DNA of 38,724 bases, from NCBI GenBank assembly GCA_002784065.1, contig PFJY01000096.1, positions 1 to 38,724 of the forward strand, written 5' to 3'. The notes beneath the pieces were generated by a model, which saw nothing but the letters and a program-made list of their open reading frames with translations, was not told where the DNA came from and did no database searches. Source of the DNA: Hydrogenophilales bacterium CG_4_10_14_3_um_filter_58_23 (GTDB lineage: Bacteria > Pseudomonadota > Gammaproteobacteria > Burkholderiales > Sulfuricellaceae). Positions 28,897-35,912 of the stretch are shown here, one piece after another (position 1 is the first letter of the stretch; each line of letters begins with the position of its first letter). The translations under genes and the position numbers were made by a program.

Positions 28897-30170
28897 TTTG
28901 CATCCATTCGGGCAATATAGTTTTCAGTCGGCAATCCGGTCAGCACCTGGGCCGCAGACCAGGTAGCCCCGGCGCGCGCTTGGGCCTGTGCCAGGCGATA
29001 ACGAGCATCGAGCAGATTGCGCTCGTGCTGGAAAAGGTTTTCCAGAGTCTGGCTGCCGAGACGCTGCATTTCCCGCTGCACCGCTGCCACCTGCTCACGG
29101 TAGGCCACTTCCTTTTCCACCGCCAGGGCATCTGCGGCAGCCACATCGTAGGAGGCGCGCAAGTTCGCCAACTGGCGGGCGCTGTCGCGTGCGGCGGCCT
29201 CGCTCTGTTCGGCGGCGGCCCGGGCATTCAGCCGTTGCGCATCCGCTTGCCGGTATTGGGTCACGCCCAGCGGCAGGCTCACCACGCCACCCATCGCCCA
29301 AGTATCGCGGGTGTCGCCGCCGCCGACATTGCGAAAGTAATTGGCGTCAAGGCTCAGCAAGGGCAGCAGCGCCCGACGGCTTTCATCGGCCTGGGCACGC
29401 GCCGCCTCGCTGCGGGCCTGCGCGACCCGCGCCGGAAGAGTGGCATCGGGGATGGCGTCTTCCCAGGCGGGGACAGGAATATCGGCACGAGTCGGCAGGA
29501 ATTTTTCACGGCTGCTGGCCTCTTGAAGATCGGCCTGCGCCTGGATCAGCGCGCCATCGAGCACGGCCTCGTCGGCAACCAGCCGAGCCAGTTCGCTCTC
29601 GGCATAGCGGGCGTCGACACCCGCCGTCTTGCCCAATTCCAATTCCTTCCTGATACGGCTATGGGTGGTCTCGACCCGCTGGCGGTACAAAACCAGCGCC
29701 TCGCGCTGTTTGAGCAGCGCCTGCAGGGTGAGATAGGAACTGGCGGTCTGGTGCAACTTGAGCAGGGTTTGCTGGCGGGCCAGCAGTTCGGCTGCATTCA
29801 GGTCGTGCTGCGCCCGTTCCCGGTTTGCGGCGATCACGCCAAACAGATCCACCGGCAGACTGTAGGCCAGCCCGGCTTGGCCGATCCGGTCGGAGATGAG
29901 GGGAGCGCCGGACGTACCGGGGGTATAAACCCCCACCACGCGCTGGCCTTCATAATTGTGCCAACCTGCGGACAGCGCAGCACTGCCGAAATACCGGCCG
30001 GTCGCGGCATCCTTCTGCGCCCGCGCCGCTTCGACTTGACTGGCTGCCGCGCGCGCTTGGGGATGCAGCAGAGCAGCCTGAAGCAAATCGCCCAACTCGC
30101 CCGCCTGCACTGCTGGCCCCAGCATCAGGACGGCCAGAGCGGCGGGAAAGAAACAAAGTTTCGCCTTCAT
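28893..30170 (-). CDS. TolC-family outer membrane efflux protein
   Basis: Signal peptide and two long coiled-coil repeats; in an operon with HlyD and RND genes. Confidence 0.88.
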   Translation of the reverse strand: MKAKLCFFPAALAVLMLGPAVQAGELGDLLQAALLHPQARAAASQVEAARAQKDAATGRYFGSAALSAGWHNYEGQRVVGVYTPGTSGAPLISDRIGQAGLAYSLPVDLFGVIAANRERAQHDLNAAELLARQQTLLKLHQTASSYLTLQALLKQREALVLYRQRVETTHSRIRKELELGKTAGVDARYAESELARLVADEAVLDGALIQAQADLQEASSREKFLPTRADIPVPAWEDAIPDATLPARVAQARSEAARAQADESRRALLPLLSLDANYFRNVGGGDTRDTWAMGGVVSLPLGVTQYRQADAQRLNARAAAEQSEAAARDSARQLANLRASYDVAAADALAVEKEVAYREQVAAVQREMQRLGSQTLENLFQHERNLLDARYRLAQAQARAGATWSAAQVLTGLPTENYIARMDAK

Positions 30171-30171
30171 G

Positions 30172-30654
30172 TCACTTTGCGGCATGGATCTGGAACAGGT
30201 TGTGGCAGTTCACGCAGCTTTGCAGGATGTCCGCCAGTTGCTTCTGGGTGTGCTTGGTATCGCCCAGGCTTTCGGCATCCATCGCCAGCTGGTCAAAACC
30301 GCCGTGGACGGCGAAGGCGAGTTGCTTGAATTCCTTCGGCAGCTTGGCTTTCAATGAATCCGGCACCTCATGGGCCGCCTGGCTGCCCAACGGCTTGGCC
30401 GCCTGCGCCACGGTTTTCAGGTCGTCGCTCGACAGGGCGTCGGCCATGATCTGGATGCCATTCAGGAACTGGCGCATCTCCAGCAAAATCATCGCTCGCT
30501 CGGACGGCTCCAGGCTCAGCGCTTTGCGTTCGTCTTTGAGATTTGCATGATCCCCCGCGCCATGCGAATGCTCATCATGCGCCCATACCGGAGCAGCCAT
30601 AATAATCATTGCCAGTGTGCCCCCCATCAGCATCTGCTTGCCAGACTTCACCAT
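30172..30654 (-). CDS. Exported cytochrome c'-like protein with His-rich N-terminus
   Basis: Signal peptide, AHDEHSHGAGDH, C-terminal SCVNCHNLFQIHAAK. Confidence 0.75.
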   Translation of the reverse strand: MVKSGKQMLMGGTLAMIIMAAPVWAHDEHSHGAGDHANLKDERKALSLEPSERAMILLEMRQFLNGIQIMADALSSDDLKTVAQAAKPLGSQAAHEVPDSLKAKLPKEFKQLAFAVHGGFDQLAMDAESLGDTKHTQKQLADILQSCVNCHNLFQIHAAK

Positions 30655-30680
30655 GCCATCTCTCCTTTTAAACTTGTTCC

Positions 30681-31322
30681 TCATTGATTCCGTGACCGGA
30701 TTCCATTCAGGTAAATCGGGAAAACCTTCTTAGCCTCGTCCAACAGGGAACGCCGACCGCCGAATATGTTGGACTGCAGCACCAAGCCCTGAACCATGCC
30801 GATAAACAGGGTTGCCGCGCTGCCTTCATCAAGGTCGGGCCGGGCAAGACCGGCGGCCTTTGCTTGACCAAGCAAACCCGCAACCCTGGACTCGTAACCG
30901 GTGATGATTTCCTGTATCAACTGCTTCAACCGGGTATCCCGGCGCAGCAAATAATCCGAGAACACCAAGCGCGGAATGGCAGGATGCTTGGCGACAAACG
31001 ACACATGGGCAAGAAAAATTCCTTCCAGCGCTTCCAATGGATTCTCACTACGTGCTGCAGCGGCCTCCACGATGCTCATCAAGCGGCGGCGCACCCAGTT
31101 GATTGCCGCCACCCAGATATCATCCTTGGTCGGGAAATGGCGAAATATTGCACCCTGGGTCAAGCCCATCGCATCCGCCATATCTTGCGTGGTCACCGAC
31201 TCCACCCCGACTTTTGCCGCTAGATCGATTGCCACCTGGACGATCTCCTCCTGACGCTCCTCTGCGCCCATGCGGTGCTTGCGGGGCTTTTCAGTATTAT
31301 TTATCGGGATATTCTTTGGCAT
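30681..31322 (-). CDS. TetR/AcrR-family transcriptional regulator
   Basis: IVQVAIDLAAKVGVESVTTQDMADAMGLTQGAIFRHFPTKDDIWVAA is a TetR HTH. Confidence 0.92.
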   Translation of the reverse strand: MPKNIPINNTEKPRKHRMGAEERQEEIVQVAIDLAAKVGVESVTTQDMADAMGLTQGAIFRHFPTKDDIWVAAINWVRRRLMSIVEAAAARSENPLEALEGIFLAHVSFVAKHPAIPRLVFSDYLLRRDTRLKQLIQEIITGYESRVAGLLGQAKAAGLARPDLDEGSAATLFIGMVQGLVLQSNIFGGRRSLLDEAKKVFPIYLNGIRSRNQ

Positions 31323-31323
31323 C

Positions 31324-31369
31324 TTCCACGTACTAAGATAGTAATTGGTCACTATCTTAGTACGTGGAA
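31324..31369. promoter_or_regulatory. Perfect 19-bp inverted repeat, probable TetR operator
   Basis: TTCCACGTACTAAGATAGT (31324-31342) / ACTATCTTAGTACGTGGAA (31351-31369), 8-nt spacer, abutting the tetR-like start. Confidence 0.85.
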
Positions 31370-31455
31370 CACATCATGTCAAGACATGACACGGCAAACT
31401 TTAAAACGAATGCCAATTGACCTTTCAGCATCATCAAAGTAGAATGCGGCCTCTT

Positions 31456-31532
31456 CGGGGTGTAGCGTAGCCTGGTAGCGCGCCTGGTTTGGGACCAGGA
31501 TGTCGGGAGTTCGAATCTCTCCACCCCGACCA
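31456..31532 (+). tRNA. tRNA-Pro(TGG)
   Basis: CGGGGTGTAGCG...CTGGTTTGGGACCAGG...GTTCGAATC...CACCCCGACCA; anticodon TGG. Confidence 0.95.
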
Positions 31533-31548
31533 GGATTTGTCCGACAAT

Positions 31549-31625
31549 CTGCCCGTAGCTCAACCGGATAGAGCACCAGCCTTCTAAGCTGGGGGTTACA
31601 GGTTCGATTCCTGTCGGGCAGACCA
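31549..31625 (+). tRNA. tRNA-Arg(TCT)
   Basis: CTGCCCGTAGCTC...CAGCCTTCTAAGCTG...GGTTCGATTCC...CGGGCAGACCA; anticodon TCT. Confidence 0.95.
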
Positions 31626-31645
31626 GTTAGGTCTGTTTTATCAGT

Positions 31646-31722
31646 GGTGGCTGTAGCTCAGTTGGTAGAGTCCCGGATTGTGATTCCGGTTGTCGTGGGT
31701 TCGAGCCCCATCAGCCACCCCA
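31646..31722 (+). tRNA. tRNA-His(GTG)
   Basis: G(-1)GTGGCTGTAGCTC...CGGATTGTGATTCCG...GGTTCGAGCC...CAGCCACCCCA; anticodon GTG. Confidence 0.95.
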
Positions 31723-31730
31723 AAAAAAAC

Positions 31731-31762
31731 AAAGGCTTACGAGAGATTGTAAGCCTTTTTTA
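31731..31762 (+). terminator. Rho-independent terminator of the tRNA cluster
   Basis: AAAGGCTTAC-gagagatt-GTAAGCCTTT followed by TTT. Confidence 0.9.
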
Positions 31763-31856
31763 TTTCTGCTTTGGCCGTTTTTTGACTCCAAGTGTCCCCG
31801 TTTTGTCCCCGTTTGTCCTCAAACGTCCCAGTTTGAATGACCCCGTTTTGTCCCCA

Positions 31857-32429
31857 TCAGAAGAAAAGCCCGCCACAAATGAGATATGGCGGGTTCAGCG
31901 TTGCCCATTTCACAGAATCGACGGTTACAACCTTGCCCACCAGCTCGTCCGTCAGTGAGACCTTGCGGACGGTGGAAGTCACGGTGACAGCAATAAGGCG
32001 AGGATCATCGTCCGAACCTGCCAGCCGGGCCTGAATGTCATAGTCGATGTTCTGCGTAAGGCAGCGGGCTGCAAGGGAATCCAATGTTTGCACTTGGATT
32101 CGTCTTTCAAAAATACTATTTTTCTGGTTCAGGCAGTAAGCCGCCATCTGCTTGCCGATCTCTGCAAATCTTTGGCGGGCAGCCTTGGAAGTAGAAAAGC
32201 GCGCCTCCGCTTCCAAGCGCCGCTCACCATCTTGCATATAATCGATCGTCACGGGATCGCCATTATCCGTTTTGCATTCAACCCGACCCCGGTGCAAATC
32301 GGGATAGTCGTCGGTTTGGAAAATGATATGGCTATCCGCGCAAAAGTTCGGCGGGCTGCTATCGGCCTGCGCCAGTGAGGCGGCGGCCAGCAGCAAAAAA
32401 GAAATGGCAATTTTTCTCATGGTTTTCAT
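31857..32429 (-). CDS. Hypothetical exported protein
   Basis: Signal peptide MKTMRKIAISFLLLAAASLAQA; several Cys in mature part. Confidence 0.7.
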   Translation of the reverse strand: MKTMRKIAISFLLLAAASLAQADSSPPNFCADSHIIFQTDDYPDLHRGRVECKTDNGDPVTIDYMQDGERRLEAEARFSTSKAARQRFAEIGKQMAAYCLNQKNSIFERRIQVQTLDSLAARCLTQNIDYDIQARLAGSDDDPRLIAVTVTSTVRKVSLTDELVGKVVTVDSVKWATLNPPYLICGGLFF

Positions 32430-32431
32430 GT

Positions 32432-32677
32432 TTATTCTCCTTTGATGGTAATTTGATTCCAAACCCGGTCTACCCCTTCAGCCAAATCCTCAGCTAGACG
32501 TGAAAGATCAGGGTCGCGCTGGCCGGCAGAGTGGACATAGAGTGCAGCCAGGACGATTTCGACGTGGTGGATAGGGTAAATTTCCATGGCCGTCTGGGCG
32601 CGGGCGAGCAAATTACCAGGTGTCACGTCTTTGCCCAGCGCCTCCAGGCCGATTTCCATTGCGGTTCCGATGCCCAT
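32432..32677 (-). CDS. Small hypothetical protein (81 aa)
   Basis: Tightly packed with neighbours in the same orientation. Confidence 0.6.
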   Translation of the reverse strand: MGIGTAMEIGLEALGKDVTPGNLLARAQTAMEIYPIHHVEIVLAALYVHSAGQRDPDLSRLAEDLAEGVDRVWNQITIKGE

Positions 32678-32678
32678 T

Positions 32679-32936
32679 TCACACCCCCATCCTGGTCAGA
32701 ATTCCGATAATCAAAAGACCAAACGGATAGAACAAAGCAAACCCTATGGCTGCCATTATTAAGACAAATATCGCTGCGCCAGTCACCGCGCCAATCAAGG
32801 CTCCGGCGAGGATGAAGACACGATAAATTGCCTGGAATGGGCGCCAAAACGGCTTTTCCTCCACCATCAAATCACGGTGGGCTTGATGTCCTAAAAAAAG
32901 ACCTCTGATCGAGGTTTGAAGTGCATCTGTTTTCAT
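32679..32936 (-). CDS. Small membrane protein (hypothetical)
   Basis: Start MKTDALQTS after AAAGGAG RBS; two TM segments. Confidence 0.65.
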   Translation of the reverse strand: MKTDALQTSIRGLFLGHQAHRDLMVEEKPFWRPFQAIYRVFILAGALIGAVTGAAIFVLIMAAIGFALFYPFGLLIIGILTRMGV

Positions 32937-32967
32937 TGGTGAATCTCCTTTGCGTTGATGACAATTC

Positions 32968-32998
32968 CAGTTTGCCTGGGAAGAAAAAAACCGTACCG
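32968..32998 (-). repeat. 31-bp element, copy A
   Basis: Plus strand: CAGTTTGCC-TGGGAAG-AAAAAAA-CCGTACCG. Confidence 0.9.
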
Positions 32999-33003
32999 TC
33001 AGT

Positions 33004-33972
33004 TTATTTTGTGCTGGACGAAGCCCCTGTCCCTGCGCTGGCGCGGCTGGATTCGCTTGTGGCAGCAGATTTTTGCTGCGACTTGGAAACATTCGACTCC
33101 AGCCCAAGCATGATCTGCTTGCCGTTGATGTAGCCATTCCCAAAAAATGGCATGCTGTTCTTGATCATCGCAGATCCCTGTGCCGTGCCCTGAAAATCGC
33201 CCTGCCCGTCCATGAAATGGGTGCCGTTGAAGCCGGTCAGGTCCACCGTCTTCTGTGTGCCGGTCGCCTGCGCCACAGCTTGATTCCAGGTGTTCAGCAA
33301 GTCCTGGGCAGAGATAGCCTCCCACTCCGCCCTGATTTTTGCCGCTGCATCATCCGGGTCGGCAAGTACACTGGGTGAAAGCTTGTCCGCAAGGCGCTGG
33401 AAAATCGAATTAGAAAACAGCATGGCGGCTTCTTGGCCGGACATGAAGTTCGATCCGCACTTCTTCGCCTCTTTTGCTTTTGCCGGGGTGGTGAAGAAGC
33501 TCGGGCCGCTGGCCGCCAGCATGTCGCACGGCCAGCCAGCGGTCGGCGCCAGGGCGCTGGCAATCGCCAGTTCACCTCGTCGGCGGATGGCGCCTTCTCG
33601 GGTGGGGACGATGTGTTTTTCAGACAGGAGTTTGGGGTCTTGCATTTTCAAGAACTCGATCGCGGCCACGATATTCGGTTCTGCGAAATATTCATCTGGC
33701 GGTCCAGATGTGAAATTAATATCCCGAGCCGCCGCGGGGTCTGCCACGTTTTTTGCCAGCTCCTGGGCGATCAAAGTTTGCGCCGGCATCGTGACCGTTG
33801 CCTTCGCTGATTTTGTGAAAGACAGTGATTTAATCCAGGACATGACTGTCCCGCTGTCTGCGCCGGCGTTCGCCTCGCTCCCCGCCCCTGCCCCTGCCGT
33901 GGGGCCTGAGTTGGAGCATCCGGCGGATAGACTGATAACGGCCAGTGCTGCAATCATAGTTTTCAGTTTCAT
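33004..33972 (-). CDS. Putative lipoprotein of the mobile segment
   Basis: Lipobox-like VISLSAGCSNSG; 322-aa ORF; overlaps upstream gene. Confidence 0.75.
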   Translation of the reverse strand: MKLKTMIAALAVISLSAGCSNSGPTAGAGAGSEANAGADSGTVMSWIKSLSFTKSAKATVTMPAQTLIAQELAKNVADPAAARDINFTSGPPDEYFAEPNIVAAIEFLKMQDPKLLSEKHIVPTREGAIRRRGELAIASALAPTAGWPCDMLAASGPSFFTTPAKAKEAKKCGSNFMSGQEAAMLFSNSIFQRLADKLSPSVLADPDDAAAKIRAEWEAISAQDLLNTWNQAVAQATGTQKTVDLTGFNGTHFMDGQGDFQGTAQGSAMIKNSMPFFGNGYINGKQIMLGLESNVSKSQQKSAATSESSRASAGTGASSSTK

Positions 33973-34301
33973 TTTTGGTCTCCTTGAGTTTGAGTCAATA
34001 ATTTGTCCATGTCCTGCTTCATCTTCTCCATTTCCTTACGTCGCTTCTCTTCTTTTGCCTTGACTTCATCCTTGGTCTGAGCCAGTTCACGGCTGGAGTC
34101 CTGGGCCTGCTTCTCCAGCGCCGGATCCGGCTTGCCAAGGGCTTCAGCAAACTCTGCGTCGAACTGCGCCTTATCTGCCTGCACCTGGGTTTGCTGGACC
34201 TTGTAATCATCGTGTTGGATATCGAAGGTTGTCAGGTACAGCCACGCAGCAAGAACGGCGGCTGGCGCGGCGATGAATACCCACAAAAGCCCCCCGTTCA
34301 T
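33969..34301 (-). CDS. Single-TM coiled-coil protein (hypothetical)
   Basis: N-terminal TM then charged helical region EVKAKEEKRRKEMEKMKQDMDKLL. Confidence 0.7.
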   Translation of the reverse strand: MNGGLLWVFIAAPAAVLAAWLYLTTFDIQHDDYKVQQTQVQADKAQFDAEFAEALGKPDPALEKQAQDSSRELAQTKDEVKAKEEKRRKEMEKMKQDMDKLLTQTQGDQK

Positions 34302-35029
34302 GCTTCACCTCCTTTCGGCCAGCTGTCGATGGAAAAAAACTTGAACGGGGCACGGTGCTTGTCTGCAAGTGCCACCTTGCCACCCGCCACGGTAACGGCC
34401 CTGACCGCCGCAAACGCCTTTTCCAGTCGTGCTTCCAGCCCCGGTGGAGTGAGGTAATGCACCTCTCCCCACTTCCCGGCCTTGATCTCCTGGAGGTAGG
34501 CGGCGATGATCTCGGCGTACCGCTTCGGCGTTTTGATGTGACGCTCAATTTCGATTGCAACCGATTTGCCATTCGGGCTTGTGGCCTGGGCGTCGGGTAC
34601 TTTTTTTAAGCCCGTGCCGTACAAAACTTTGCCAGGAATCCAATCGGCCCAGCCGGCATCTTCCGCTGCCAGGCGCACCTTCTGAGTGTCCAGGTGGTGG
34701 GGGATGTAGTTGGAATTGGTGCGGCCTAATTCGAAGAATGGACGGTCCTCAAAAACGTCCGAGAGAGCCAGGCCATGAGGTGTCACGCCCCAGAGCTGAA
34801 GGCGCCGCCCGTCGCAAAGGTGCGCCTCGGTTTTTAGCGCGCCTTGTTTTTGAAGGGATTGAAGGGTGCTTACTGCAACAGCCCGGCTAACGGACATCAC
34901 CTGGGCGGCAAGGTGGGTAGACGTATACACTTCGCCAGATGCAAGGAATTTCAGTAACAGTTGGCGCTTGGCATCGCGCCTGGCGTTGCGCTCAATGACG
35001 GTCATTTGTGGAGGTAGTTGTCGTGGCAT
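34298..35029 (-). CDS. wHTH protein with replication-relaxation/MobC-like C-terminal domain (tentative)
   Basis: N-terminal winged-helix-like region (LASGEVYTSTHLAAQVMSVSRAVAVSTLQSLQKQGAL) and VAIEIERHIKTPKRYAEIIAAYL segment. Confidence 0.6.
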   Translation of the reverse strand: MPRQLPPQMTVIERNARRDAKRQLLLKFLASGEVYTSTHLAAQVMSVSRAVAVSTLQSLQKQGALKTEAHLCDGRRLQLWGVTPHGLALSDVFEDRPFFELGRTNSNYIPHHLDTQKVRLAAEDAGWADWIPGKVLYGTGLKKVPDAQATSPNGKSVAIEIERHIKTPKRYAEIIAAYLQEIKAGKWGEVHYLTPPGLEARLEKAFAAVRAVTVAGGKVALADKHRAPFKFFSIDSWPKGGEA

Positions 35030-35078
35030 ATTTTCTCTTTCCTGAGATGCCCTGGCTGATCGCCGGGGTTATGCATTT

Positions 35079-35109
35079 CAGTTTGCCCCGGAAGAAAAAA
35101 ACCGTACCG
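35079..35109 (-). repeat. 31-bp element, copy B
   Basis: CAGTTTGCC-CCGGAAG-AAAAAAA-CCGTACCG. Confidence 0.9.
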
Positions 35110-35427
35110 TTACACATCGTACCCATGGGAAATCAGCACTTGGTGCAGGTTTGCCGCTTCCCATGAACCCGGCCGAGTGATTACCATGCCGGCGTCTTCG
35201 GCTAGCATTGCCAGGAGTTGGGCAGGCGTCAGGGGGCCGTGAGTGGTGGCGCCGTTGCGTGTCTTGTCCGCCTCGCCACATGCCTTCGCCAAGTCTACTA
35301 AGGCTGCTGCGGTGGCCTCGCGGATTGTGATGGTGATGCGTTTCATCGCTGCCCTTTGGTGGGCCTCGGGGGTGCAGGGGGAACACCCTGCGTTGTTATC
35401 TGTGGTGCTGGTTGTTTTTGTTGCCAT
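35110..35427 (-). CDS. Small hypothetical protein (105 aa)
   Basis: RBS AAAAGGAG before ATG; body KRITITIREATAAALVDLAKACGEAD. Confidence 0.65.
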   Translation of the reverse strand: MATKTTSTTDNNAGCSPCTPEAHQRAAMKRITITIREATAAALVDLAKACGEADKTRNGATTHGPLTPAQLLAMLAEDAGMVITRPGSWEAANLHQVLISHGYDV

Positions 35428-35696
35428 GGTTGCTCTCCTTTTCTGTGATGTTCTGCCCTTCGGAGCCGCCTCAAAAAGGGCGGCCAGGGCTGGGCGTTCA
35501 GGCGGTTGCAAGCAGGCGTGACAGCCGGGGTTTCGAGGGTGCGGAATACCGGAACCGGGCGGCCTTTTGCCCGGTGAGGATATACCGCACCCTCGCCGGC
35601 TGGCGCGACTGCTTGCGCCTTTAACCGCCTGCCCAGCCCTGGACGCACTGGGCGGCTCCGAAGGGCAATCACAGAAAAGGTGAACGGCAACAAAAA
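35415..35696. repeat. ~280-bp nested long inverted repeat (giant hairpin/cruciform)
   Basis: Collinear nested complementary blocks of 11, 13, 16, 12, 8, 8, 7, 11 and 6 bp (coordinates in findings). Confidence 0.93.
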
Positions 35697-35912
35697 TTGT
35701 TTCCAGCGCCACGGCGCAGGGCCAGCCTCACCGGCCCGGCGCACCCAACGCGACGGCGCAGCCGTGGCGTTGCACAAAAAGGCCATCTTTGTTCCACACG
35801 ATCTCGCGGTTTTTTGCGAGATGGTGTGGAACCTAGCCAAGGCAAAACCAGCGCTTCAGAGTGATTAAAACCGGTAGTTTCTGTTTTCGATGAAATTCCC
35901 GCCGGGCTTTCG

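Noticed and set aside
35415-35696. Giant inverted repeat as a retron msr-msd
   Set aside because: No reverse transcriptase gene anywhere in the window.
35415-35696. Giant inverted repeat as an insertion sequence or transposon end pair
   Set aside because: No transposase between or near the arms, and the arms continue to the centre rather than flanking a gene.
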